Below, piece by piece: positions 36,073 to 44,690 of a stretch of 64,000 bases of DNA. The position numbers and the translations under genes are program-made. The notes under the pieces were generated by a model that was given only the letters and a program-made list of their open reading frames with translations, was not told where the DNA came from and did no database searches. The DNA comes from Armatimonadota bacterium (GTDB lineage Bacteria > Sysuimicrobiota > Sysuimicrobiia > Sysuimicrobiales > Kaftiobacteriaceae). Where the stretch lies: assembly GCA_031459765.1 (NCBI GenBank), contig JAVKHY010000003.1:62001-126000 (forward strand), in the 5' to 3' direction. Within the stretch, counting starts at the first letter, position 1. Each line of letters opens with the position of its first letter.

Positions 36073-38120
36073 AGGGACGCCGGCGCCGTCCGCTCTGGCT
36101 GGCCGTCGGCCTCTGGCTGGCCGTCGGCCTCGGGGTGGCCGCCGCGCTGGCCGTCCTGTGGCTGCGCTGGAACGTCGAAGCCCGTTCCCGCGCCACCGAG
36201 ATTGTTCTCGACGGGCCGGACTGGGAGGCTCTGGCCCGCCGGGAAGGCCTGGACCCTTTGGCCTTCCTGGCCGAGGCCCGTCGCCGCGGCGCGACCTCCG
36301 TGGCGATCTATGAGCACACGCTGCGCCGCCTGGCCGAGGAGGGGCAGGTGAGCTATCTGAGCGGCGACGCCGTGCGGGCCGCGGCCCGCATCGGGGCCCT
36401 GCCGCCCGCATTTCGTCCGCTGGCCGAATCCGGGGATCAGGTACGTTCCGATGCCGTCTACGTCGTCGCCTCTCCGGAGTTTGCCGCCGACCTGGCCGGA
36501 TCGTTTGCGGGCCTCCTCGGTCCGGACCGGGTCCGCGCCCTCGGGGAGGTGCTCGAGATCCGCGGGCTGCCCGATCATCTCGAGGAGATGGGGTTGGGCC
36601 TGCGCCCCCAGGATGTGGACCGCTACCGCGCCCTGGGCCTGCAGCCGGTGCTGCGGCTGCGCAACCTCTCCGGCCTGACGGCCGAGGGGCTGGCATTCAA
36701 AGGCGGGATGCTGCAGCGCCTGGGGCGCGACATCCCCGTGGTTTTCGAGCTGATCGAGGTGCTGGGCTACGAGCGGCTGATTCCGCAGAGCGCGGCGGTC
36801 CTGCGCCAGGCCGGCAGCCGGTTCGGCCGGATCGAGGTGTTCAGTGTCCGGCGCAAGCAGCGCGGGGAGGACCGTCTGGCGCAGGAGATGCGCCCTCAGG
36901 TCATCCGGCTGTTCAGCCTTACCCCCGAGGAGCTGCAGCTCCTTCCCCCGGAGCAAGCCCGTGACAAATTCGTGCGCAGCGCGCGCGAGCGCAACATCCG
37001 GCTCCTGTACGTGCGGCCGTTCCAGCCCACGGCCGGAGTGGTGGGCACGCAGGAGAACCTGCTCTTCCTCGAGGAACTGGCGCGCGATCTCCGTCGCTTC
37101 GGCCTGCTGGCACCGACCACGGCGAGCCTGGCGCCGCGGGCCGCGCCGCTGCCCGAGATCGCCGTGTCTCCGGCCCTGCGGGGGCTCGTCGCCTTTGGCG
37201 GCCTGGCCGCGATGGGGTTGACGCTGGCCGCTCTGGGCGAGGCCGTCGGAGCCCCGGTGCCGGCGCGCCTGATCTGGTCCCTGATCGGTCTCGGCATCGT
37301 CCTTACCGCGGCCACGTTCGTCGCCGGGCCGCAGATCCTGTGGCTGAAGTTGGTGGCGTTGGGAACTGCGGCCACCCTCCCCGCCGCCGCCATCGCCGCC
37401 GCGGTGCCCAGGCGAACGCCCCGGGGAGCGGTGCTGGCGGGTGTCCGGCTGCTGTGGGCGGCCTCGGCCGGGTCGATCGCGGCGGGCCTGCTGGTGGCGG
37501 CGCTGCTCACCCGGTGGGAGTTCATGATGGCCGCGGAGGTGTTCCTCGGCGTGAAGGCGGCGCACGTCCTGCCGGTGGCGCTGGTGGTACTGCTGCTGTG
37601 GCGGTACGACCGGCCGGCACGGTCGTGGCGCGAGACCGCCGGGGAGTTGTGGGACTGGTCCGGCGCGCCGCTGCGGATGCGATACGCGATCGCCGCGGTC
37701 ATCGTGGGGCTGGCCGGCGTGGTCCTCCTGGCGCGCAGCGGCAACTTCGGCTTTCCGCTGTTGTCCGCCGAGGAGCGCCTGCGCTCCCTCCTGGAGGACG
37801 TGCTGGTGGCGCGGCCGCGCACCAAGGAGTACCTGATCGGCCACCCTGCGCTGTTCCTGGCGGGGGTGGCGGCGGCGGCGGGCTGGCGGCGCGCGGTGAT
37901 GCCGCTAGCCGCCCTGGGCGCGGTCGGTCAGGCCGGGATCGTCAACAGTTTCTCGCACCTCCACACGCCGCTGCTGTACACGGCGTGGCGCACAGCCAAC
38001 GCGCTGTGGCTGGGGACGCTGCTGGGCGCGCTCGGGGCGCTGCTGCTCCTGAGGATCGTCGGGCGTCTGACGCCTCCTCCCGTCCGCGTCCCGCCGCCGT
38101 CCGTCCGGGTGCGGCGCTGA
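36069..38120 (+). CDS. DUF5693 family membrane protein
   Basis: 683 residues. One N-terminal membrane helix, then a ~340-residue soluble part (WEALARREGLDPLAFLAEAR, RGATSVAIYEHTLRRLAEEG, KGGMLQRLGRDIPVVFELIE), then about nine C-terminal membrane helices. This architecture is seen beside csaB in many Gram-positive-type genomes and probably serves cell-wall polysaccharide handling, but no activity is established. GTG 36069 overlaps the preceding stop; the csaB ATG overlaps its own stop. Confidence 0.85.
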   Translation: MKGRRRRPLWLAVGLWLAVGLGVAAALAVLWLRWNVEARSRATEIVLDGPDWEALARREGLDPLAFLAEARRRGATSVAIYEHTLRRLAEEGQVSYLSGDAVRAAARIGALPPAFRPLAESGDQVRSDAVYVVASPEFAADLAGSFAGLLGPDRVRALGEVLEIRGLPDHLEEMGLGLRPQDVDRYRALGLQPVLRLRNLSGLTAEGLAFKGGMLQRLGRDIPVVFELIEVLGYERLIPQSAAVLRQAGSRFGRIEVFSVRRKQRGEDRLAQEMRPQVIRLFSLTPEELQLLPPEQARDKFVRSARERNIRLLYVRPFQPTAGVVGTQENLLFLEELARDLRRFGLLAPTTASLAPRAAPLPEIAVSPALRGLVAFGGLAAMGLTLAALGEAVGAPVPARLIWSLIGLGIVLTAATFVAGPQILWLKLVALGTAATLPAAAIAAAVPRRTPRGAVLAGVRLLWAASAGSIAAGLLVAALLTRWEFMMAAEVFLGVKAAHVLPVALVVLLLWRYDRPARSWRETAGELWDWSGAPLRMRYAIAAVIVGLAGVVLLARSGNFGFPLLSAEERLRSLLEDVLVARPRTKEYLIGHPALFLAGVAAAAGWRRAVMPLAALGAVGQAGIVNSFSHLHTPLLYTAWRTANALWLGTLLGALGALLLLRIVGRLTPPPVRVPPPSVRVRR

Positions 38121-39196
38121 TGCGCATCGTCGTCTCCGGATACTACGGCTTCGGCAACCTGGGGGATGAGGCGGTGCTGGCGGCGATGATCACCGCCCTG
38201 CGCAGCCGCATCCCCACCGCCCGCATCACCGTCCTGTCGGGTCGCCCCGTCCAGACCCGCCGACTGCACAACGTCGCGGCCATCCCGCGCCTCGGGGCCG
38301 GTGTGCTGCGGGCGCTGGCCGGCGCCGACCTGTTTCTCAGCGGCGGCGGCAGCCTGTTCCAGGACACCACCAGCGCGCGCAGCGCCGTCTACTACCTCGG
38401 CGTGCTCGCCCTGGCCGAGGCCCTCTCCCGGCGCACGATGGTCTTCGCCCAGGGGATCGGGCCGCTGCGCCGTCGCGCCGTGCGGGCGCTGGCCGCCGCC
38501 GTCCTGAACCGCGTCACCCTGCTCACGGTGCGCGATGAGGACTCCCTGCGCACCTTGCGGGAGCTGCACGTGCATCGTCCGGCGCATCTCGTGGCCGACC
38601 CGGTCTTTGCTCTCGAACCGGCGCCGGAGGAGCATGTGCGACAGCTGATCGGCCCGCGGGGTACGGGTCCGCGGATCGGCCTGGCCCTGCGCCCCTGGCC
38701 GGCCGTCGCCTACGTCGATGCGGTCGTGAACGCCCTCGCAGAGGTGCGCAAGGAGCTGGCCGCCTCCGTCGTCGTCTTTGCGTTTCACCCGGCGCAAGAT
38801 CTCCCCACGGCCCGGACCGCCGCCGCGGCCCTCGGCGGGCAGGTCGTCAGCGATTTGCCGCCGCGTGAGGCGATGACGGCCATCGGCACCGTGGACCTCC
38901 TGGTGGCGGCCCGCCTGCACGCCCTGATCTGTGCCGTGGCCGTCGGCGTGCCGCCCGTCGGGCTGTCCTACGACCCCAAGGTCGAGGCGCTGTTCCGGCG
39001 CGTCGGAGTGGGACATCTCCTCCCCCTGGCCGGTCTGCAGGCCGGCCAGGTCCACCAGGCCGTCCTGGCGGCCTGGCAGGGGAGGGCGGAGCTCAGAGAC
39101 CGGCTGCGCCAGGCCGCGGAGCGACTGCGGAACGAGGCCTTGCGTGCCGCTGATCTGGCCGCCGCCCTGTCCACGGAGCGCACCCCCCGGGCATGA
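38120..39196 (+). CDS. csaB: polysaccharide pyruvyl transferase CsaB
   Basis: 358 residues. It adds ketal-pyruvate to the secondary cell-wall polymer so that SLH-domain proteins can dock. Seen: YYGFGNLGDEAVLAAM at the N-terminus, LFLSGGGSLFQDTTSARSAV, the RLHALICAVAVGVPPVGLSY region, and a GT-B like fold. Cytoplasmic. ATG 38120 overlaps the DUF5693 stop. Its presence predicts SLH-anchored surface proteins elsewhere in the genome. Confidence 0.92.
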   Translation: MRIVVSGYYGFGNLGDEAVLAAMITALRSRIPTARITVLSGRPVQTRRLHNVAAIPRLGAGVLRALAGADLFLSGGGSLFQDTTSARSAVYYLGVLALAEALSRRTMVFAQGIGPLRRRAVRALAAAVLNRVTLLTVRDEDSLRTLRELHVHRPAHLVADPVFALEPAPEEHVRQLIGPRGTGPRIGLALRPWPAVAYVDAVVNALAEVRKELAASVVVFAFHPAQDLPTARTAAAALGGQVVSDLPPREAMTAIGTVDLLVAARLHALICAVAVGVPPVGLSYDPKVEALFRRVGVGHLLPLAGLQAGQVHQAVLAAWQGRAELRDRLRQAAERLRNEALRAADLAAALSTERTPRA

Positions 39197-39283
39197 GAAG
39201 GAGAGGATTTCCCCGCGCGCCCACGGAATAGGACGGCGCTAATGGACGGACCTGTGGCCGCAGCAGAGAAGGGACCTGAGAAG

Positions 39284-39547
39284 ATGCCGGAGGTGCTCAA
39301 GGTCTCCGCGGACAGCAAACCCAAGGCGGTGGCCGGGGCCCTGGCCGCGGTCTTGAGGGAGAAAGGATCCGTCGAGATCCAGGCCGTGGGCGCCGGCGCG
39401 GTGAATCAGGCGGTGAAGGCCATCGCCATCACCCGCGGATTCGTCGCCCCCAACGGAATCGATCTCGTCGCCATCCCCGCGTTCACCAAGGTGGTCATCG
39501 AAGGCGAGGAACGGACGGCGATCAAGTTCCTCGTCGAAGCCCGCTGA
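39284..39547 (+). CDS. spoVS: stage V sporulation protein S (SpoVS/Alba-like)
   Basis: 87 residues from ATG 39284, matching the usual family length; ATG 39242 with AGGACGG upstream would add 14 residues. The sequence is highly typical: EVLKVSADSKPKAVAGALAA, VNQAVKAIAITRGF and IDLVAIPAFTKVVI. SpoVS is a small nucleic-acid-binding regulator needed for spore coat and septation in Bacillus, but it also occurs in non-sporulating Deinococcus-Thermus and related phyla. It does not by itself prove sporulation. Confidence 0.93.
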   Translation: MPEVLKVSADSKPKAVAGALAAVLREKGSVEIQAVGAGAVNQAVKAIAITRGFVAPNGIDLVAIPAFTKVVIEGEERTAIKFLVEAR

Positions 39548-39636
39548 TCGTTGGCCCTCCGTCGGATCGGGCAGGGTCCCTCCGCCGCCTTCCCCGCCGT
39601 GTCCGGCGACCGGGCATGGTAAGGTAGAGAGGGGCG

Positions 39637-40587
39637 ATGGACAGCGCCTACGGCGACCTCAAGGTGTTCTGCGGCACGGCGAACCGTGCCCTGAGCGAGG
39701 AGATCGCCTCCTACCTCGGCATCGAGCTCGGCCGCGTGAACATCACGCGGTTCGCCGACGGCGAGATCTACGTGCGCTTCGAGGAGAACGCCCGCGGGGT
39801 GGACGCCTTCGTCATTCAACCGGTCTGTCACCCCGTGAACGAGCACCTGATGGAACTGCTCATCATGCTAGACGCGCTGCGCCGCGCCTCGGCCGGACGC
39901 ATCACGGCGGTGGTGCCCTACTACGGATACGCCCGGAAGGACAAGAAGGACGCGCCGCGTGAGCCGATCACCGGCCGACTGGTGGCCGATCTCCTGACCA
40001 CGGCGGGGGCGAACCGCGTCCTCACCGTCGACCTGCACGCCGGGCAGATCGAAGGGTTCTTCAACATCCCGGTGGACCACCTGCGGGCGATGCCGCTCTT
40101 CGCCGACTACCTGCGGGAGAAGGACCTGCGCCAGGCGGTGGTCGTGGCCGCCGACGACGGCGCGGTGAAACGCAGCAAGCAGCTCGCCGACCGGCTGGAT
40201 CTGCCGCTGGCCATCATCTTCCAGCGCCGGGTCGGCAAGGATGTCAAGGAACCGGTGCAGATCGTCGGGGAGGTGGAGGGGCGCATCCCGATCATGATCG
40301 AGGACGTCATCGATACCGCCGGCACCCTCTTCGGGGCGGTGGACGTCCTCGTCGGGAAGGCGGCGCGCCCCGAAGTGTACATCTGCGCCACGCACGCCGT
40401 GCTCGCCCCGCCGGCGGTGCAGCGCCTGATGCGCGAAGAGATCCGGGAAGTGATCGTGACCAACACCGTCCCGCTGCCGCCGGAGAAACGGCTGCCGAAG
40501 CTCACCGTGCTGTCGGCGGCGCCGCTGCTCGCGGAGGCCATCCGCCGCATTCACCTGAACCAGTCGGTGAGCATCCTGTTCACCTGA
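39637..40587 (+). CDS. prs: ribose-phosphate pyrophosphokinase
   Basis: 316 residues. It makes PRPP from ribose-5-phosphate and ATP. Seen: FCGTANRALSEEIASYLG, the RFADGEIYVRFEENARG flexible loop, ATP-binding PYYGYARKDKKD, and the PRPP loop MIEDVIDTAGTL, where the usual DDxxDTAG reads EDVIDTAG. A TAAGGT -10-like box at 39620-39625 and GAGAGGGGCG precede ATG 39637. It is followed 2 bases later by gltX. Confidence 0.95.
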   Translation: MDSAYGDLKVFCGTANRALSEEIASYLGIELGRVNITRFADGEIYVRFEENARGVDAFVIQPVCHPVNEHLMELLIMLDALRRASAGRITAVVPYYGYARKDKKDAPREPITGRLVADLLTTAGANRVLTVDLHAGQIEGFFNIPVDHLRAMPLFADYLREKDLRQAVVVAADDGAVKRSKQLADRLDLPLAIIFQRRVGKDVKEPVQIVGEVEGRIPIMIEDVIDTAGTLFGAVDVLVGKAARPEVYICATHAVLAPPAVQRLMREEIREVIVTNTVPLPPEKRLPKLTVLSAAPLLAEAIRRIHLNQSVSILFT

Positions 40588-40589
40588 CG

Positions 40590-42092
40590 ATGCGCACGCG
40601 CTACGCCCCCAGCCCCACCGGCTATCTGACCATCGGCGGGGCCTGGATGGCCTTCTTCAACTGGCTCTTTGCCCGCAGCCAGGGCGGCCGGTTCGTCCTC
40701 CGCATCGAAGACACCGACCGCAGCCGCTCTTCCGTGGAGTACGAACAGGCCATCTTCGAGGACTTCCGGTGGCTCGGGCTGGACTGGGACGAAGGCCCCG
40801 ATCGCGGCGGCCCCTACGGTCCCTACCGCCAGACCGAGCGCATGGCACTCTACCGGCGCTACGCCGCCGAACTGCTGGCCCGCGGCGCCGCCTACCCCTG
40901 CTACTGCACGCCCGAGGAACTGGACGCCGAGCGGGCCCGCGCCAAGGCGGAGAACCGTCCGTACCGTTACTCCGGACGCTGTCGTGACCTCACGCCGGAG
41001 CAGCGGGCCCGGCTGGAGCGGGAGGGCCGCCGCCCGACGATCCGGCTGCGCCTCGCCGACTACGGGGAGACCATCGTCGTGGACGATCTGGTCCGCGGCC
41101 GCGTCGAGTTCGATCCGGCGAACCTTGACGACTACATCATCGTCCGCTCCGACGGCAGCCCCCTGTACAACTTCGCCAACGTGGTGGACGATCACACCAT
41201 GGCCATCACCCACGTCATCCGTGGCGTGGAACACCTCAGCAACACGCCGAAGCAGTGGGTGATGTACCGGGCGCTGGGCTGGGCTCCGCCGCAGGTGGCC
41301 CACCTGCCCAACATCCTGGGCGCGGACCGGAAGAAGCTGAGCAAGCGGACCGGCGACACCGCGGTGCGCGACTACCGGCGGCGCGGGTACCTTCCCGCGG
41401 CGCTGCTGAACTTCTTCGCCCTCATGGCCTGGTATCCCGAGGAGGACCGGGAGATCTACTCCGTGGAGGAACTGGTGGCGCGGTTTCGCATCCAGGACCT
41501 GGGCAAGGCGTCGCCCGTCTTCGACATGGAGAAGCTCACCTGGATGAACGGGGTCTACATGCGTGCCCTGCTCCACCAGGATCCGACGCGCGTCGTGGAC
41601 GCGTGCCTCCCGGCGTTGCGGGCGGCCGGCCTCGTGGACGGAGCCCCGACCGAGGAACGCGCCGCCTACATCCGGAAGGTCGTGGAGGTGCTGGGGGACC
41701 GTCTCAAGGTGGGGCAGGACATTGTCGTCTACGGCGACTTCTTCTTCAAGGACCGGGTGGAGTACGAACCCGAAGCGGCCCGGCGGTACCTCAGCGACCC
41801 GGGCGTGGCGCCGATCCTCCAGGCCCTGCGCGAGCGGGTGGCCGCCGCCCCTGCGCTGGAGGTCGCCGAGGCGGAAGCGATTCTTCGGTCCCTGGCCGCC
41901 GAGCGCGGGCTGCCGGCCCGGGCGGTGGTGCACCCCACCCGCGTGGCCCTGACGGGGAAGACCGCCGGTCCGGGACTTTTCGAACTGATGGCGTTGCTCG
42001 GCAAGGACCGGGTGGTCCGCCGGCTCGACGACGCCGTGGCGTTTTTGCGCCGGTCTGCCGAGGGTCAAGGCTCCGGTGTGATCGGGCTGTGA
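40590..42092 (+). CDS. gltX: glutamyl-tRNA synthetase with altered HIGH motif
   Basis: 500 residues. Class I synthetase charging tRNA-Glu (and, if GatCAB is present, possibly tRNA-Gln). KMSKS is intact as KKLSK (residues 248-252), and RIEDTDRSRS and YIIVRSDGSPLYNFANVVDD are typical. Unusual: the HIGH motif reads TIGG (Thr14-Gly17, APSPTGYLTIGGAWMAFFN), whereas GluRS normally has HIGG(A/N)RTA at this site. The catalytic first His is replaced by Thr and the following Arg-Thr by Trp-Met. Confidence 0.93.
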   Translation: MRTRYAPSPTGYLTIGGAWMAFFNWLFARSQGGRFVLRIEDTDRSRSSVEYEQAIFEDFRWLGLDWDEGPDRGGPYGPYRQTERMALYRRYAAELLARGAAYPCYCTPEELDAERARAKAENRPYRYSGRCRDLTPEQRARLEREGRRPTIRLRLADYGETIVVDDLVRGRVEFDPANLDDYIIVRSDGSPLYNFANVVDDHTMAITHVIRGVEHLSNTPKQWVMYRALGWAPPQVAHLPNILGADRKKLSKRTGDTAVRDYRRRGYLPAALLNFFALMAWYPEEDREIYSVEELVARFRIQDLGKASPVFDMEKLTWMNGVYMRALLHQDPTRVVDACLPALRAAGLVDGAPTEERAAYIRKVVEVLGDRLKVGQDIVVYGDFFFKDRVEYEPEAARRYLSDPGVAPILQALRERVAAAPALEVAEAEAILRSLAAERGLPARAVVHPTRVALTGKTAGPGLFELMALLGKDRVVRRLDDAVAFLRRSAEGQGSGVIGL

Positions 42093-42238
42093 CCGCCCCG
42101 CGGTAGACTGGTTTCGCTCTCCCTGCAGCGCCGTTCAACGGGATTCGGCAGCCATCTGGCGTCCGCGTGCTGCTTGCGCCTCGCTCTTCACCTACCCTGT
42201 GGGCGAGTCGCATTCCAGGGGATGGGGGTGAGGGTGTG
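42093..42238 (+). promoter_or_regulatory. leader of the azole-peptide cluster
   Basis: 146 bases with no gene. A TAGACT -10-like box sits at 42104-42109, giving a leader of about 120 bases. GGGGGTGAGGG lies just before the precursor ATG. No terminator separates gltX from the cluster. Confidence 0.4.
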
Positions 42239-42400
42239 ATGGAAATCCGTGAGGCTCTGCACGTGGAGTGTCGCCGGCAGCTCCTCCCGTTGCTGGCGGA
42301 CGAACTCGATCCCGGCGACGGTCAACCTGCGCCCGGCAAGATCGAGATCGGCTGTTGCTGCAGCACCACCTCGTGTTGCGGCGACTTCGGCGGCGACTAA
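42239..42400 (+). CDS. azol(in)e-containing peptide (LAP) precursor
   Basis: 53 residues from ATG 42239. The leader (about residues 1-37) is acidic with helix-forming LLPLLADELD. The core is GCCCSTTSCCGDFGGD, with nine contiguous heterocyclisable residues at positions 39-47 (CCCSTTSCC). The pattern closely recalls the streptolysin S core (CCCCCTTCC). The cyclodehydratase, dehydrogenase, protease and exporter genes follow at once, which identifies it as the substrate. It is likely cut before the core near GK or IG. Longer in-frame starts lack a ribosome-binding site as good as this one. No gene in the cluster codes for a second precursor that I could find. Confidence 0.9.
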   Translation: MEIREALHVECRRQLLPLLADELDPGDGQPAPGKIEIGCCCSTTSCCGDFGGD

Positions 42401-42432
42401 GACCGCCCGATGGAAGGCGAGGTGATCCGTCC

Positions 42433-43383
42433 GTGATCCCGGCCGACGCTCGGCCCCGTCTCTATCCCTGGTTCAGGGTCGTCCGGGATCGCGACGCCTA
42501 CCTCTTCGAGTACGGGGGACAGCTGGTGAGGATTGCAGGGCCCCAGGCTGTCCCCCTCCTTACGGCCTTGCTCCCCCTGATCGACGGTCGGCTGACCGTC
42601 GAAGAGATCCAGCGCCGCCTCGGCGAGTGGGATGGCGAGGCCGTCGTCCGGGTCCTCTCGGCACTAAAAGGTAACGGGATTGTTGCGGTTGCTGGCTCTT
42701 CGCCCCTGTCGGGGGAGGACGGAGACCTGCTGACCGCCATCATGGGAGGGCGGGAGAACGACGCGCCGGTCGATCGCGCCCGCGTGGGGGTCCTCGGGAC
42801 GGGATCCCTGGCGCAGGCGGTGACCCGGCTCATCTCAGCATCGGGCGTCGTGGCCGCCCGCGCCGTCACGGTCGACGACCCCCCCACCACGTTGGACCTC
42901 GTCGTCGTCGCCGTCCAGGGCGAGGATCTATCCCGGCTCGACAGCTGGAACCGTCGGATGCTGGAATGCCGCCAGAGCTGGCTCCTCGTGTTGCCCTTCG
43001 ACGGGGCATACGGGACGGTGGGACCGCTGTTCATTCCCGGGGAGACGGCGTGCTATGCCTGCTTTCAGACCCGCCGCCGGTCCGTCCTGGAAGACCCTGA
43101 CATTGCCCGCCTCTATGACGACCTGCCGGCCTATCATCCCATGGGCGCGGGCGTGACGTCGCTGCTGGCCGGCCTGGCCGTGCACCTCGCACTGCGCTGG
43201 ATCCTGCGCCGCGACGCCTGGATCGGCGGGATGCTGTACGCGGTGGGGCTCATGCCCCACCCCACGGTCAGCGCCCACGAAGTCTGGCCTGTGCCCCGGT
43301 GCCCGGTGTGCCGTCCCCTGTCCCAGCACACTCCCGCGCCGTGGTTTCCGGAGCAGGCGGAACCGGCGCAGAGCCCCACGTAA
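42433..43383 (+). CDS. LAP cyclodehydratase partner: RRE plus E1/ThiF-like C protein
   Basis: 316 residues from GTG 42433, with GGCGAGGTGAT upstream. The N-terminal ~80 residues form a winged-helix RiPP recognition element (YLFEYGGQLVRIAG, then LTVEEIQRRLGEWDG) that binds the leader peptide. The rest is an E1/ThiF-like domain with a glycine-rich segment VGVLGTGSLAQAVTRL. It also has two CxxC pairs (CYACF near residue 210 and CPVC near 295) for a structural zinc. Proteins of this kind activate YcaO and present the substrate. Its stop overlaps the YcaO start by one base. Confidence 0.88.
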   Translation: MIPADARPRLYPWFRVVRDRDAYLFEYGGQLVRIAGPQAVPLLTALLPLIDGRLTVEEIQRRLGEWDGEAVVRVLSALKGNGIVAVAGSSPLSGEDGDLLTAIMGGRENDAPVDRARVGVLGTGSLAQAVTRLISASGVVAARAVTVDDPPTTLDLVVVAVQGEDLSRLDSWNRRMLECRQSWLLVLPFDGAYGTVGPLFIPGETACYACFQTRRRSVLEDPDIARLYDDLPAYHPMGAGVTSLLAGLAVHLALRWILRRDAWIGGMLYAVGLMPHPTVSAHEVWPVPRCPVCRPLSQHTPAPWFPEQAEPAQSPT

Positions 43384-44675
43384 TGGACCGGGCGGCCGTC
43401 ATGCGGCTCCTCTCCCCGTATGTGGGACCGATCCGCGCGCTGCAGGAGTTGACGACGCTTCCCGGTCACGCTCCTCTGCCCGCCTTCATGGCCGAGACGG
43501 CCGACCTCCGCCTCATCCATGGGTGCCCGGTGCGGAGCATCAGGGGCAGCGCGACGCACTACGACAGGGCGTCGGCCATGGCGGCGGCCGTGGGAGAGGC
43601 GGTGGAGCGCTACTGCGGGGCGGCCATGCCGGAGACGCTGCCCCTGGCCCCCGCGGTTGCCCTCGGGACCGCGGCCGTCTCGCCCGACCGGTTTGCCCTT
43701 TTCCACCCCGCGCAGTACGCCCGCCCGGAGTTTCCGTATCGCCCCTTCACGCCGGAGACCTGCGTGCGCTGGACGAAGGGGGTCGACCTGTCCACACACG
43801 CTGCAGTGTACCTGCCCGCCCAGCTCGTCTATCTGGGCGCGGAGGCCGGGGCGGTCGCGGGTGATACGCCCATCGGCTACGCGACCAGCAACGGGATGGC
43901 CTGCGGTCTCTCGGCGGAAGAGGCCGTCCTCGGCGGACTCCTGGAAGTGGTGGAGCGCGACGCCGTCATGCTGACCTGGTATGCGCGGTGGTCGCCGCCG
44001 ATCCTGGAGTGGCGCGCCGACTCCTCCCTGGCGACTGTTGAGGACCGGTACTTTGCGGTCACGGGGCTCCGGTACACGTGCCTCGACCTGAGCGACCTGC
44101 ACGGGATTCCGACCGTGCTGGCGGTGGTCCGGGGCACGGAGGTGGGGATGGCCGTGGGAGCGGCCAGCGCGCTGCGCCCCGGGGAGGCCTGGCTCAAGGC
44201 GATGCGCGAGGCGTTTGCGACCTATGCCTGGGCCGATCGCCTCCGACGGACCACGCCGCCCATCGCACTGACCCGACCGGATTTGGTGCGGCGCTTCGCG
44301 GATCACGTCCGGTTCTATGCGGATCCGCAGGCGCTCCCGTCGGCCGCCTTCTTGTGGCAGAGCCAGGAATCGCGGGACATCCGGGCTTTGCCGGATCTCC
44401 TCGAGCCGGTCCCGGTCCGGCAGATCGCCGCCGTCGTCGGACGCATCGTAGCGGCCGGCGCGTCGGTCTTTGCCGTGGATCTCACTACGGTCGAAGTCCG
44501 CCGGGCCGGGGCGCACGTCTGGAAAGTCGTCAGCCCCGAGCTGCAGCCGCTGGACGTGGGGTATGAGCGGCGCTATCTCGGCGGGCCACGGCTGTACGCG
44601 ATGGCGGCGCAGCTCACGGGCCGACCCCTCTCGTCCCCGGAAGACGTGAATCCCTGGCCCCACCCGTTTCCCTGA
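43383..44675 (+). CDS. YcaO cyclodehydratase (LAP D protein)
   Basis: 430 residues. ATP-dependent formation of thiazoline and (methyl)oxazoline rings from Cys, Ser and Thr. The YcaO ATP-site motifs are visible: AVGEAVERYCG, GLLEVVERDAVMLTW and AMREAFATYAW. The C-terminus is NPWPHPFP, which contains the PxPxP motif diagnostic of azoline-forming YcaOs. It is separate from the C protein, as in the sag-type split arrangement. Cytoplasmic; it acts on the 53-residue precursor. Confidence 0.93.
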   Translation: MDRAAVMRLLSPYVGPIRALQELTTLPGHAPLPAFMAETADLRLIHGCPVRSIRGSATHYDRASAMAAAVGEAVERYCGAAMPETLPLAPAVALGTAAVSPDRFALFHPAQYARPEFPYRPFTPETCVRWTKGVDLSTHAAVYLPAQLVYLGAEAGAVAGDTPIGYATSNGMACGLSAEEAVLGGLLEVVERDAVMLTWYARWSPPILEWRADSSLATVEDRYFAVTGLRYTCLDLSDLHGIPTVLAVVRGTEVGMAVGAASALRPGEAWLKAMREAFATYAWADRLRRTTPPIALTRPDLVRRFADHVRFYADPQALPSAAFLWQSQESRDIRALPDLLEPVPVRQIAAVVGRIVAAGASVFAVDLTTVEVRRAGAHVWKVVSPELQPLDVGYERRYLGGPRLYAMAAQLTGRPLSSPEDVNPWPHPFP

Positions 44676-44690
44676 CGCCGCGGAGGCCCC

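Noticed and set aside
42167-42238. Longer leader for the azole-peptide precursor
   Set aside because: The extra 24 codons lack a ribosome-binding site, while GGGGGTGAGGG directly precedes ATG 42239.
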